Assembly (NCBI GenBank): GCA_964623625.1
Contig: CAZUUJ010000015.1
Span: forward strand, 1 to 64,000
DNA: 64,000 nucleotides
Direction of reading: 5' to 3'
From: CAZLGM01 sp964623625
GTDB lineage: Bacteria; Desulfobacterota; Desulfobulbia; Desulfobulbales; Desulfocapsaceae
The notes under the pieces were generated by a model that saw only the letters and a program-made list of their open reading frames with translations, had not been told where the DNA came from and did not search any database. Positions within the stretch are counted from its first letter, which is position 1. The number at the start of each line of letters is the position of its first letter. Below are positions 43,416-52,894 of the stretch, piece after piece. A program made the position numbers and the translations under genes.

Positions 43416-44143
43416 CCGTTAAAGTCGCAGAGAAGCGGAGCATGATCGGACAGCCGAACATTGGGAATTTCGAAATTCTGGGGATCAAGGCCGGGGCTGT
43501 GGAGTATAAAATCGAGTTGCCGCTGAGGTGAGTGACTCGGATGAGACGGTTGGTTGGCAAGGTTGGCGCTTCGGAGGTTGGAGGCACTTAAGAATAGCTC
43601 TAACTCCCGGTCACCCCAGAAGGTGTTGAAATCGCCGGCAACGATCACCGGTTTTTCATCATGCCGGATGATGGAATGCAACCGCTGAAGCTGATGCTGG
43701 CGGTGCCTGTATTTGAGAGAGAGGTGAACGATGTAGACCATCATCTTTTCCAACTCCATCTGGATCACCAGTCGTTTTATTCCCTCTTCAAAATAGATAA
43801 ATCTGGAACCGAGGATCTTTCGGTTGGTGAGCAGGGCATTAGACTGCTTTTTCATAACCGGCACTTTCTGAATAATGGAATCGTCGTGATATTTGGTTTC
43901 GACCAGATAGTGATATCCCATTATTTTACTTATATATTCAGCCTGGCAGCAACAGCCCGCACGATAGGAGCCGGAATCAACTTCAATCAACGCAACTATA
44001 TCGGGATGCTTGGAATGAATAAATTGAGCAATTTGATACAGGTTGTTTTCGGTATTTTTAAAGAAACCGGCATAGGGTAGTGGCAGGTGATAGCCGTTTT
44101 GGTGACCGGTGCCGTAACGGATATTATAAAGTAAAAAACGCAT
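43412..44143 (-). CDS. Endonuclease/exonuclease/phosphatase (EEP) family protein
   Basis: A 243-residue EEP-fold hydrolase: N-terminal LLYNIRYG (Asn ligand), DIVALIEVD (catalytic Glu), VHLSLKYRHRQHQL (His), VIVAGDFNTFWG (Asp/Asn pair), RQLDFILHS, and SDHAPLLCDF (His). These metal and catalytic residues are all present, so it should be an active phosphodiesterase; substrates in the family range from DNA to phospholipids and inositol phosphates, and none is indicated. No signal peptide. Read convergently with the sensor kinase. Confidence 0.87.
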   Translation of the reverse strand: MRFLLYNIRYGTGHQNGYHLPLPYAGFFKNTENNLYQIAQFIHSKHPDIVALIEVDSGSYRAGCCCQAEYISKIMGYHYLVETKYHDDSIIQKVPVMKKQSNALLTNRKILGSRFIYFEEGIKRLVIQMELEKMMVYIVHLSLKYRHRQHQLQRLHSIIRHDEKPVIVAGDFNTFWGDRELELFLSASNLRSANLANQPSHPSHSPQRQLDFILHSPGLDPQNFEIPNVRLSDHAPLLCDFNG

Positions 44144-44392
44144 AAATATTCAAGCCTTTGACCGGGTTTTGGGAGATACAAAAACCTGCTCAAAAAAACA
44201 TATAAAATTTTGTTTGGTCAACTCCTCCGCCCTTAAAATCAAAGGCACGATCTCTTACTATACGTATAAAAGCCAGAGAATGATAGTAGAAAATGAAAGA
44301 GATGGGCTTTTTATACGGTTTATGCTACGGTGTCCGAGTTTATAACAATAATGGGTTAAACGATCAAGTATGCAGATGAGGAATGGATAGCG

Positions 44393-45328
44393 ATGATCAT
44401 TCGAATAATATCCCGCAAAAGTCCGCTGGCAATGTGGCAGACTAAAACGGTTGCGGAAATACTGAATGAAAACGGTATAAAGACCGAAATTACCAAGATG
44501 GAGACCAAAGGGGATAAAATTCTTGACCGCTCCATTGCCAAAATCGGTTCAAAAGGGGTTTTTACTGAGGAACTCGAAGAGAGGCTCGCTCAAGGGACGT
44601 CCGATATAGCCGTTCACAGCGCCAAAGATATGCAGTCGAAGTTACCAGAAGGGTTTGAGTTGGTCGCTTTCACCGAGCGTGAGCAGGTCAACGATGTGCT
44701 GTTAAGCGATGATCAAACCATTGATCTTGCCGACACCAGCCGTAAGATTGTCATCGGAACCTCATCGGTCCGGCGCCGGGCTTTTTTACAACATTACTAT
44801 CCTCATGTTGAAGCTGTAGAGATGCGGGGTAATCTGCAGACCAGAATCAGAAAGCTGGAAGACGGCGTCTGTGACGCCTTGATGCTAGCCTATGCCGGGG
44901 TTAAGCGAATGGGCTATGAAAACAGGATCACAAAAACCTTTTCGGATTCAGAGTTGATCCCACCGGTTGGCCAGGGCTGCATCGCCATAGAGGCGGCGTC
45001 GACCCTTGCGCCGGAAAAAAAGGAGCAAATTCGCAGTTGTTTAAATAATCAACAGAGTGAAGCTTGTCTGTTGGCAGAACGGGCATTCCTACGCAAGCTT
45101 GAAGGCGGTTGTTCTATTCCCGCTTTTGGTTTGGCCAAGTTAAACGGCAATAATTTGACCCTGGATGGTGGCCTGGCCAGTATAGATGGGTCGAACATGA
45201 TCCGTAATCAGTTCAGTGGCCCAAGGGAAACGGCTGAAGAAATTGGCGAACAGCTCGGGATTTTTGTGCTAGAAAACGGTGGCCAACAACTGTTAGCAGA
45301 AATCAGGCGGTTGCAGACCCAGGATTAA
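44393..45328 (+). CDS. hemC: Porphobilinogen deaminase (hydroxymethylbilane synthase)
   Basis: A 311-residue enzyme joining four porphobilinogens into hydroxymethylbilane for haem, sirohaem and cobalamin synthesis. Family hallmarks: ISRKSPLAMWQ, ETKGDKI, GVFTEELE, DIAVHSAKDM, GTSSVRRRAFL, EMRGNLQTRIRKL, DALMLAYAG, PVGQGCIAIE. The dipyrromethane cofactor Cys240 lies in EGGCSIP. The start at 44393 gives the usual N-terminus; an AGGA lies upstream. It stands alone here, without hemA or hemD. Downstream genes are convergent. Confidence 0.96.
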   Translation: MIIRIISRKSPLAMWQTKTVAEILNENGIKTEITKMETKGDKILDRSIAKIGSKGVFTEELEERLAQGTSDIAVHSAKDMQSKLPEGFELVAFTEREQVNDVLLSDDQTIDLADTSRKIVIGTSSVRRRAFLQHYYPHVEAVEMRGNLQTRIRKLEDGVCDALMLAYAGVKRMGYENRITKTFSDSELIPPVGQGCIAIEAASTLAPEKKEQIRSCLNNQQSEACLLAERAFLRKLEGGCSIPAFGLAKLNGNNLTLDGGLASIDGSNMIRNQFSGPRETAEEIGEQLGIFVLENGGQQLLAEIRRLQTQD

Positions 45329-45338
45329 AAGCTTTTTT

Positions 45339-47630
45339 TTAAGTGGTCAGCGTCCGGTAGATATCCACCATTCGCATGGGCAGCTTGCGGATGTCATTGA
45401 CAAAGATATAGTTCACCGGCCCATACATATGGTCCATGTAATCATGGGCGTGGTGGTCGATGGTGATGCAGAAAGGATGGATGCCCGCCATTTTTGCCTC
45501 GATCAGGGCGTGCCGGGTATCTTCAATGGCATATTCGCCTTTGTAATCGTCGTAATCTTCCGGTTTGCCATCGGTCAGGGTAATCAGCAATTGCACCTTG
45601 GAATCGCTTTCCGATAGCAACCGGGTCGCGTGCCGGATGGCGGGTCCCATTCGAGTGTATTCACGCGGCGAGATAGCCCCAATCCGTTTTTTCACCTTTT
45701 CACCATACGGTTCCTGCAAGTGTTTGATATGAAACAGTTCGCAGCGGGTCCGTTTCATTCCTGAAAAGCCGTAAATACCATGCCGGTCTCCAAGCATTTC
45801 CAGAGCCTCAGTCAGCAGGACCAGCGATTCTTTGATGGTTGTGCTGACCCAGCCGACAGTCGAGTTGGACATGTCGACTAAAAATATAACGCTGATATCC
45901 CGTTCATCCCGGAGCAGCTTGATAAACAACCTGTCAGAGGGAGGCAGACCGGCCCTGGTGTCTGCCAGTGAGTCGATCAGGGCATCCAGATCGATATCGT
46001 CGCCATCACTCTGCCTTCTGGCAAAACGATCCGTTGTCCGTATCAGTTCGAACTGATAGCGAAGCCGGGTCATTAGGCCATGGTACTTACCCATGGTTCT
46101 GATGATGAAATCCGAATGGGTTTCAGGCAGCTCTTTAATACCAACAGCGCACCAGTTTTTCCTGTATCCCTGACGACGGTGGTCCCATTCATCGTAAAGA
46201 AAAGATTCCGGCAGGATCTGTTCTTCCTGAACCACAATGAGTTGCCCACTGTCCGGAGCCATCGAGTCACCGGCTTTACCGATGGCACTACTGATAAAAC
46301 GTGCGGGCAAATGGGCAAATTCATCGATGATTTTTTCCGCCTGAAAATTCAGCTCTTCTGGTATCTCGGCTTCTTCATTATTCAAGAGCATCAACAGAGG
46401 TGCCATATGTTCATCAACGGTTCCGGCAAACTCAGGGTCCATGATCATAGTGACGTCCGATTCGATGGCTCCGGTTCCATCCTTAATCTCTTTTTCTGTT
46501 TCGACAAGGCTCTTCAGCCGCTCTTCGGGCAGGCTGGCAAGATAAGCAGCCAATGAGTCGATAAACGCTTCACTGATTCTGGCCAGACGAGCCGCCTGGA
46601 CAACAGCAATGGCATCAACCCGTATGTCGCCCTGAAAGAGAAGCGGTTGAATGCCTGCATACTCGGCAATCCTGTCATTCTGATGGGATAGGTACCATGC
46701 TTCTGCAGCGTTCAGGCTGTCAAAAACACTCACACCATCAGTCCCCAATTTGTTGAAATAGCCGCTAATCGGTTGAGGCAGAACTGTTTTATTCAGACTG
46801 CCAGCTAACAAATGGTTTTGCAGGATAATCAACTCAGCGGCTGCAGGGTGGGCGTCTTGAGGAATTTTGATCTGCGGCCATTTCATTTCATCCATGTTCC
46901 GGATAAGTCCGGGCAGCTCTTTTGCCAGGAAAGAGTGGATACGAATGGTTTCCAGAAAAAAATAGAGATCGCGGGCCAGAAGCGGGATTTCGAATTGTTT
47001 GAAATACAACTTCAGCCAGAGTTCCGAAAGGGGTTCTTCGGCTTGGTTCTTCAAGTCAGGGGGAGTAACAGTAAAGCTCTTACAGCGGATAAAACCCCAC
47101 TGAAAGGCGAGGATCAGTTTATAGAGCAGCAGGTTGTCACGTCTGTTGGCAAATATTGCCAACTCTGGTGGAACAAAGATAGTGTCGGTATCGGTATAGG
47201 TGGTCATGGATGTAGCGATCAACAGATCCCGGCCTGCAATTCCCCGGATAAAGGGGAGCAACCGGCCTTCAATCTCGGAAAGCGAGATAAGCCCCAGCCC
47301 GCTTTGATACCCGGAATAGGAGAGGTGATCACGGATAAACCGCTGGGTAGCCCTTAAGCCATCCTGTTCATATCTGTCCAGGATGTCACAGACCCATCTG
47401 GACATCCTGGAAACGGGAAAGATATCCAGCATTTTTGGAGCCGCCTGCAGAAAATCATAGCAAAGCGAGTTGGAAATAGGCCAGATTGATGGGATATGGC
47501 TGAATATTTCAAGACAAACGTTTTCGGGCTTCTGCAGATAAGGTTCTACCACTTCCTCCACATCCCATTCATTGGGGATATCGGGAGCGACAAGGGAATA
47601 AAACCGCTCTGTCAACTGGGCTATATTCAT
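45339..47630 (-). CDS. NorD/CbbO-type VWA protein
   Basis: A 763-residue soluble protein whose C-terminal part (about 560-760) is a VWA domain with MIDAS DMSNS (SVIFLVDMSNSTVGW), TDGKPEDYDDYKG and a conserved ARHALIEAKMAGIHPFCITID-like ending. The long N-terminal region is helical and poorly conserved. With the AAA gene upstream (133 bases) this is the NorQ/NorD, CbbQ/CbbO class, in which the pair activates a metalloenzyme (nitric oxide reductase, Rubisco and others). No nor, cbb or nitrogen gene is in the window, so the client is unknown. Ends 11 bases from hemC, convergent. Confidence 0.85.
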   Translation of the reverse strand: MNIAQLTERFYSLVAPDIPNEWDVEEVVEPYLQKPENVCLEIFSHIPSIWPISNSLCYDFLQAAPKMLDIFPVSRMSRWVCDILDRYEQDGLRATQRFIRDHLSYSGYQSGLGLISLSEIEGRLLPFIRGIAGRDLLIATSMTTYTDTDTIFVPPELAIFANRRDNLLLYKLILAFQWGFIRCKSFTVTPPDLKNQAEEPLSELWLKLYFKQFEIPLLARDLYFFLETIRIHSFLAKELPGLIRNMDEMKWPQIKIPQDAHPAAAELIILQNHLLAGSLNKTVLPQPISGYFNKLGTDGVSVFDSLNAAEAWYLSHQNDRIAEYAGIQPLLFQGDIRVDAIAVVQAARLARISEAFIDSLAAYLASLPEERLKSLVETEKEIKDGTGAIESDVTMIMDPEFAGTVDEHMAPLLMLLNNEEAEIPEELNFQAEKIIDEFAHLPARFISSAIGKAGDSMAPDSGQLIVVQEEQILPESFLYDEWDHRRQGYRKNWCAVGIKELPETHSDFIIRTMGKYHGLMTRLRYQFELIRTTDRFARRQSDGDDIDLDALIDSLADTRAGLPPSDRLFIKLLRDERDISVIFLVDMSNSTVGWVSTTIKESLVLLTEALEMLGDRHGIYGFSGMKRTRCELFHIKHLQEPYGEKVKKRIGAISPREYTRMGPAIRHATRLLSESDSKVQLLITLTDGKPEDYDDYKGEYAIEDTRHALIEAKMAGIHPFCITIDHHAHDYMDHMYGPVNYIFVNDIRKLPMRMVDIYRTLTT

Positions 47631-47763
47631 TGACCTGAATCTGTAGCAAAATTTGTTGTTTGTCCCTATAATTTCAATATATTAGAGATTGTTTGATCCT
47701 GTGATGCTAGCATCTGTACAATAGCTCGCCCTTTGTTCACGGATACAGGATGGGAACATCGGC

Positions 47764-48561
47764 TCAGAAGATGGAATCGACCATGTCGGTGAGGGCGTCA
47801 AGCAGCTCAGGATCGTCGGTGAGTGGTTCAACGATCCCTGAAAGGCAGGCGGTCCGGATATCGATTCCCATGGAGATCAGTTTACCGGCTTGAATCAGCA
47901 GCCTGGTGCTGGCGCCCTCAGGGAGGCCGGAATCTTTCAGGCTGCGGGTCATGGTGGCTAGCTTGACAAGGGAAACGGCAAGCCCTTGCTCCATTGCACC
48001 TTCGATGCTGACGATTTCAGCTTCCTGCTCAGGATCGGGATAATGGAAGCTAAGAGCAACAAACCGCTGCCTGGTGGAGGGTTTGAGGTCTTTGATCACG
48101 CTTTGGTAACCAGGGTTATACGATACGGAAAGCATGAACTCGTCAGGGGCGGTTAAAAGCTCTCCCCGTTTTTCAATAGGCAGCTCCCGTCGGTCATCGG
48201 CCAGAGGATGGATAACTACGGTGGTATCTTTTCGTGCTTCGACGATTTCATCGAGGTAGCAGATTGCCCCGGCCCGTACGGCCAGTGTCAGCGGTCCGTC
48301 GGTCCAGACAGCCTCTCCAGCTCTGATAAGGTAGCGGCCGACCAGGTCGCTGGTGGACAGGTCGTCGTGGCAGGAGACAGTGATCAGCGGCCGTTCGAGT
48401 TTCCAGGCCAGGTAATGCATAAACCGGGTCTTGCCGCAGCCGGTAGGACCTTTCAGCAACAAAGGCAGTCCGCTTTCATAGGCGGAAACACCAATTTCGA
48501 TTTCATTGCCAATAGCGAGATAATAGGGTTTCTCGGTGATAATGTGTTCTTCAAGGCGCAT
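47764..48561 (-). CDS. NorQ/CbbQ-type AAA+ ATPase (MoxR class)
   Basis: A 265-residue AAA+ protein: Walker A GPTGCGKT (38-45), Walker B AICYLDEIVEAR, sensor-like SVSYNPGYQ, arginine finger region STRQRFVALSF, and C-terminal CbbQ_C-like helices (GASTRLLIQAGKLISMG). This is the NorQ/CbbQ/NirQ/GvpN type. It is upstream of the VWA gene on the same strand, and the two would work as a hexameric activase bound to a VWA adaptor. The start has a weak ribosome site. The 950-base gene-free stretch upstream probably contains its promoter. Confidence 0.9.
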   Translation of the reverse strand: MRLEEHIITEKPYYLAIGNEIEIGVSAYESGLPLLLKGPTGCGKTRFMHYLAWKLERPLITVSCHDDLSTSDLVGRYLIRAGEAVWTDGPLTLAVRAGAICYLDEIVEARKDTTVVIHPLADDRRELPIEKRGELLTAPDEFMLSVSYNPGYQSVIKDLKPSTRQRFVALSFHYPDPEQEAEIVSIEGAMEQGLAVSLVKLATMTRSLKDSGLPEGASTRLLIQAGKLISMGIDIRTACLSGIVEPLTDDPELLDALTDMVDSIF

Positions 48562-48867
48562 AATAACGAATGAGTAGTTGTTTGTATTGTGTAAATGAAA
48601 ACCACTCCATACTCACACTTACTGCATTGGAGCAGTTGTTATTTTAATTCAACACCCGCAACACTCTGTTCATCTCCAATGAATACGTCAAGTCTCCCAT
48701 CGGAAAAAGAAGGAAGGATGGATCGGGGAAAACGTTTTATACATTAATCTTTCGTTCTACTATGGGTTCTACTATATCATCCTATGGGTCTAATTAGTCT
48801 GTTACGACTGTGTTTTTCATATGCAAAATCATTTTTGAAGCTTTGGCATGCATACTTTTGAATCTAA

Positions 48868-49250
48868 AAGATTTTTTCTATAAGCCCTTTGATGGCGGCT
48901 GGCCCGGTTATGAATGGTGAAATGTCAAGTCTGATTAACCATTCAGGGCTGTGATGGAGTCGTTTAACCACCACTCACCAACATTACCGAGATGTTTAAG
49001 CTCTTTATATAAGATTATCCATATCATTCCGCATAATCATATTGACAGTGAATTGTCATGATTGTAACTATTTCTGACATGTTAAGAGACTTTTCACGTT
49101 CGATGGTGTGTGAAGACGTTCTCAGGGGCGGATGACCCAGTTAAAGAAAGGATCACTGTCCATTTTTGGGCTCATCGGGCACCAATTTCCGGTTTCAAAA
49201 TCTCAACTCTGGCTGTGCGAGGGAGGGGTTGAAAAGCAAATTCCTATCAC
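48868..49250 (+). repeat. Dispersed leader repeat, copy A
   Basis: This stretch aligns with 57805-58180 over nearly its whole length with many shared blocks (GGCCCGGTTATGAA, GTCTGATTAA, GAGTCGTTTAACCACCAC, GAGATGTTTA, CATATTGACAGT, GGTTTCRRAATCTCA); copy B has about 25 extra bases near its left end. The right part (49185-49250, GGTTTC...GGGAGGGGTTGAAAAG...CTATCACC) also matches 54243-54320 and 61329-61395. Confidence 0.75.
49042..49070 (+). promoter_or_regulatory. Promoter with embedded operator, LarA-like gene
   Basis: TTGACA (49042-49047), 17-base spacer, TAACTA (49065-49070), with TGACA-N6-TGTCA (49043-49058) over the -35 and spacer. The same design recurs at 58000-58028 (plus) and 61200-61228 (minus). 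Predicted leader to the LarA-like gene is about 450 bases. Confidence 0.65.
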
Positions 49251-49301
49251 CCACTGCATAAATTTATTGCCGACAGCAGTTTTGCAGATTCCGTTGAGGT
49301 G

Positions 49302-49448
49302 ATGCTGAAGAATCTGAATGCCGGAATTATTGAGGTTACGGAGGCCTCAGAAGCCCTGCAGCGGAATAGTTTGGTACGCGCTTTCTCAAAAGATGAAGAG
49401 AAGATCAAAAGGAAGGAGAAACGTAAACGACAAAGGAACAGCAATTAG
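49302..49448 (+). CDS. Possible small basic protein or 3' gene fragment
   Basis: A 48-codon frame from ATG 49302 (LKNLNAGIIEVTEASEAL... ending in a Lys/Arg-rich tail) and open further up to 49228. The amphipathic helical look and charged C-terminus (KDEEKIKRKEKRKRQRNSN) are more protein-like than the surrounding sequence. It lies inside the long leader of the LarA-like gene. It may be a real leader-encoded small protein, a remnant of a larger gene, or chance. I do not recognise a family. Confidence 0.3.
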   Translation: MLKNLNAGIIEVTEASEALQRNSLVRAFSKDEEKIKRKEKRKRQRNSN

Positions 49449-49529
49449 GCAACTTATTGATAAGCTTTATCAAACTTGTCATCTTTTCCCTTGTATTCAG
49501 ATTATCTTTGACTGGAAATAGTGAACTCT

Positions 49530-50756
49530 ATGAACGCTACCCTGAAGTATGGCCGTGAAGCGATAGAATTTCATCTACCCGACCAGACTGAAGAATTGAA
49601 GGTAAAGGAACCTGCTGACAGGATCGATCGCAGTAAATTTGAAGCAGACCTGCTGGCTGCCTTGCCGGAGGAACCTGAAAAATATAGCAATGTAGGCATT
49701 GTTGTAGCGGATAAGACCAGACTATGCGGATATCCGGAATACCTTCCCTGGGTTTTTAAGGTGCTCGAAGAACGTGGGGCCACAAAAGATACCATCCATA
49801 TTTATATTGCATATGGAATCCATCCGAAGCAAACGGAGGAAGAAAGTCTGTACAGTTACGGAAAAAGTTTTAATGAATATCATTTTGTCCACCATGATTG
49901 CTATGATGAGGACGCCCTGGTGAAGTTGGGAACGACCAGCAGGGGTACTCCTGCCAAGGTGAGAAAAGACACCCTGGATAGCAGTCTGCTGTTGACCTTC
50001 GGTGCCATCTCCCATCATTATTTTGCAGGCTACGGTGGGGGGAGGAAGCTCCTTTTTCCGGGACTTGCCGATCGGAGATCAATCTACCGGAACCATAGCC
50101 TGTTCCTGGACCGGAAGCAGAAAAAACTGGCTGAAGGATGCCAACCCGGGAACCTGGAAGGGAATCCCCTTGCCGAGGATCTGAAAGAGATTGACAGCTA
50201 TATGCCGCTAAAGATCTCCATTCATGGTATTCTCAACACCAAAGGTAAAGTTGCAGAGTTGCATGTAGGGAGAGATTACGATGATTTCCTGGCAGCCTGT
50301 TCTATCCATGATCGTTACTACCGTTCAGGGATTGAGAAGCAGTACGACCTGGTTATCGCTTCCAGCGGAGGTTACCCTAAGGATATAAACTTCATTCAGG
50401 CACATAAATCCGTGCACCATGCCGCTGCATTCGTTAAAGACGGAGGTACACTGATCATACTGACCCAATGCATCGACGGGATTGCTTCGAATTATTTCCT
50501 GAAGTTCCTGGAAGAAGGCAGTTTTACAAATGCCTACCATATGCTGGAAGAAAACTATGAAGGGAATGGCGGAACAGCCTTGAGCATGATGACTAAAACC
50601 GGACGGATAAGAATCTGCATGATGACTTCCCTGGATGATAAGACCTGTGCCACACTGAATGTAACACGAGTTGGGAGCGAAGAAGTGCAAGACATACTCG
50701 ATAAAAAGGATGGGGATGTAGCCCTGATCGCCAATGCCAGCCTGCTAGTGAGATGA
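49530..50756 (+). CDS. LarA/DUF2088-like nickel-pincer enzyme
   Basis: A 408-residue protein of the lactate racemase (LarA, DUF2088) family. The residues that hold the nickel pincer cofactor in LarA have counterparts: His98 (GIHPKQTEEE, cf. LarA THRP), His163 and Lys173 (HHYFAGYGGGRKLLFPGLA) and His189 (RNHSLF). The C-terminal SGGYPKDINFIQAHKSVHHA is also typical. The substrate is unknown; the family racemises or epimerises various 2-hydroxy acids. Cofactor genes larB, larC and larE are not in the window. ATG 49530 or GTG 49521 could be the start. It sits behind a long leader with a regulated promoter. Confidence 0.85.
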   Translation: MNATLKYGREAIEFHLPDQTEELKVKEPADRIDRSKFEADLLAALPEEPEKYSNVGIVVADKTRLCGYPEYLPWVFKVLEERGATKDTIHIYIAYGIHPKQTEEESLYSYGKSFNEYHFVHHDCYDEDALVKLGTTSRGTPAKVRKDTLDSSLLLTFGAISHHYFAGYGGGRKLLFPGLADRRSIYRNHSLFLDRKQKKLAEGCQPGNLEGNPLAEDLKEIDSYMPLKISIHGILNTKGKVAELHVGRDYDDFLAACSIHDRYYRSGIEKQYDLVIASSGGYPKDINFIQAHKSVHHAAAFVKDGGTLIILTQCIDGIASNYFLKFLEEGSFTNAYHMLEENYEGNGGTALSMMTKTGRIRICMMTSLDDKTCATLNVTRVGSEEVQDILDKKDGDVALIANASLLVR

Positions 50757-50838
50757 GGCTTATAAATAACAAAAAATCATCAGCTCTATCAAGGAGGGAC
50801 TATGGCATGGGTAAGCGTGTGTCTGGTAGACAGAAGAC

Positions 50839-51642
50839 TCACTCAGCGAAATATTGGCCTGGAGTCTTGCCAACCGCTTTTTTGAACATAGATATAAAAG
50901 CACTCGGGCTATCGTATCCGAGTTCAATAGCTATTGTGGTAACCGGTTCTTTCATTCCTAGTCTTTTTAGCGCTTCCAATATCCTGATCTGTTGACGCCA
51001 CTGAGAAAAACTCATCCCGGTTTCTAGTCGAAAGTGTCGGGATAATGTTCGTCCGGTGGCACCCACCATTTTTCCCCAATCTACCAACGTCCTATTGTCG
51101 CCGGAATTATTGGACAGCTGTGCGTAGATCTTCCTGAGCCGTCCATCTGTTGGTATTCGAAGCTTCAATGGTGCAGTCTCCATATTGGTGATTTGATCCA
51201 GCAGCACCGTGAACAATCTTTCTTCCTGTCCCCCTAAAGGATATAGCCGAGGCAAACTTACTGCATACAATATGAGTTCTTTCAACAAAGCTGATACTGC
51301 CATCACAGAGCAACCTGCAGATGGACCCGCATAATAGGTTGGATCAATATACAGAGTGCGCATAGACAAATGACCGGACACTTCAATCTCATGACGGGTG
51401 TGGGCGGGTATCCACACTGCTCGGAGCGGTGGTACTACCCAAACGCCGCTGTCTGTTCTAACGGTCATCACGCCGGTTGACGCATACAGCAGCTGGGCTC
51501 GAAAGTGCTCATGAAATGAAATCACATGACCGGATGGGAAGTCTTTCGCCATTGCTACGATGGGCCTGGGGGTATTGAGAATGCCCTTTGAAGGGTCTCG
51601 GCACGCCATTTTTGTCCGATTTGAGATATTTTTTGTCTGCAT
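50839..51642 (-). CDS. AraC-family transcriptional regulator
   Basis: About 267 residues: an N-terminal cupin-like domain (FPSGHVISFHEHFRAQLLYASTGVMTVRTDSGVWVVPPLRAVWIPAHTRHEI) and a C-terminal pair of helix-turn-helix motifs (VGATGRTLSRHFRLETGMSFSQWRQQIRILEALKRLG; TTIAIELGYDSPSAFISMFKKAVGKTPGQYF). The second motif is the AraC signature. The start is uncertain: 51642 is used, 51609 and 51702 are possible, none with a strong ribosome site. It is divergent from the MFS gene across about 90 bases, so it probably controls it. Confidence 0.85.
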   Translation of the reverse strand: MQTKNISNRTKMACRDPSKGILNTPRPIVAMAKDFPSGHVISFHEHFRAQLLYASTGVMTVRTDSGVWVVPPLRAVWIPAHTRHEIEVSGHLSMRTLYIDPTYYAGPSAGCSVMAVSALLKELILYAVSLPRLYPLGGQEERLFTVLLDQITNMETAPLKLRIPTDGRLRKIYAQLSNNSGDNRTLVDWGKMVGATGRTLSRHFRLETGMSFSQWRQQIRILEALKRLGMKEPVTTIAIELGYDSPSAFISMFKKAVGKTPGQYFAE

Positions 51643-51730
51643 AGCGCAAGAAAGATAGCATCCCATCCGGTTAATATCAATAGAAAGGGAATTAACGAAC
51701 ATTCAAATTGCAAGGGCAGGATACCTGACG

Positions 51731-52894
51731 ATGAAACATAGACCGATTTGGATTTTATCAATCGGCCATCTGGTGACCGATATCAACCAAGGTGCATTAC
51801 CCGCGCTGTTGCCCTTCTTTATTGCGGCTTATGACCTTTCGTATGCTGCTGCTGGAATCGTATTCGCCGCCAATATGACTTCAAGTATCGTGCAGCCACT
51901 GTTTGGCCACGCAGCGGATCGTTTTTCAAAACCGTGGCTGCTGTCTGCAGGCCTAATGCTGGCCGGTCTGGGCCTTGCCCTTTCCGGATTATGTCAGAGT
52001 TATGGCTTGCTGCTGTTCCTTGCAGTCGTCAGTGGGATAGGAATCGCAGCATACCATCCGGAAGCGGCGAGAATGGTCAATTTTGCGGCTGGGACTAAGA
52101 AAGGTACGGCTATGAGCCTGTTTGGCGTCGGAGGGACCACAGGATTTGCGATCGGCCCCCTGTTTGTGACAACCGCCCTGATTCAGTGGGGATTGAAAGG
52201 AACCCTCGTCCTTATTGTACCAGTGACCATTATGGCCCTCGTTATGACAAGTCAATCGGCCAGGTTCCAATCCCTGGCGACAGGCTGCAGTGCGCACCAA
52301 GGTTTATCAGGCACTGAAGATGTAAAAGATAACTGGAGTGGTTTTGCACGGCTAACTATTACGATCATAGGCCGTTCTGTTATTTTTTACGGTCTCAACA
52401 CCTTTATTCCGATTTATTGGATCAATGTATTGAATCAGTCAAAAGCATCTGGCGCGATGGCCCTGACAGTATTTGCAGGAACTGGGATTATTGGCAACCT
52501 GCTCGGTGGCAGTCTGGCAGACAAAATAGGACCAAAAAAAGTGATGCTGATTGGATTCTTTGGCTTGACACTGTTGCTCCCCCTGTTGATATTTGTGAAT
52601 AATGTACTGGCGGCAATACTCATCCTGATACCGATCGGACTATTACTTTTTGGGTCCTATAGCCCGGCGATAGTGATGGGGCAAAATTATCTGCCGAATC
52701 GTGTAGGCCTTTCGTCTGGGGTTACCCTTGGGGTTGCTGTGGCGATTGGTGGTGGGGCCGCCCCTATTATTGGAAGGATAGCCGATCTTCATGGGGCCTG
52801 GTTCTCATTGGCCTCGGTTGCCTTCTTGCCGATATTGTTCTTGACAATTATTTTGAGCTTGCCGGATACACATAAAGTCACAGGTAAGAAATAA
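51731..52894 (+). CDS. MFS transporter, Fsr (fosmidomycin resistance)-like
   Basis: A 387-residue membrane protein with about 12 hydrophobic segments. The beginning (ILSIGHLVTDINQGALPALLPFFIAAYDLSYAAAGIVFAANMTSSIVQPLFGHAADR) and the SGIGIAAYHPEAARMV stretch are characteristic of the Fsr subgroup of major facilitator drug exporters. It probably exports a small toxic compound and is divergent from the AraC regulator, which suggests local substrate-induced control. Not coupled to downstream genes; the next gene is convergent. Confidence 0.87.
   Translation: MKHRPIWILSIGHLVTDINQGALPALLPFFIAAYDLSYAAAGIVFAANMTSSIVQPLFGHAADRFSKPWLLSAGLMLAGLGLALSGLCQSYGLLLFLAVVSGIGIAAYHPEAARMVNFAAGTKKGTAMSLFGVGGTTGFAIGPLFVTTALIQWGLKGTLVLIVPVTIMALVMTSQSARFQSLATGCSAHQGLSGTEDVKDNWSGFARLTITIIGRSVIFYGLNTFIPIYWINVLNQSKASGAMALTVFAGTGIIGNLLGGSLADKIGPKKVMLIGFFGLTLLLPLLIFVNNVLAAILILIPIGLLLFGSYSPAIVMGQNYLPNRVGLSSGVTLGVAVAIGGGAAPIIGRIADLHGAWFSLASVAFLPILFLTIILSLPDTHKVTGKK

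Larger units (their letters stand above)
48562..49529. other. Long intergenic region with repeat copy A and promoter
   Basis: About 970 bases between norQ-type and LarA-like genes. It contains a diverged repeat (48868-49250), a promoter with operator (49042-49070) and a small open frame (49302-49448). The left 300 bases show nothing recognisable apart from AT-rich sequence. Confidence 0.55.
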
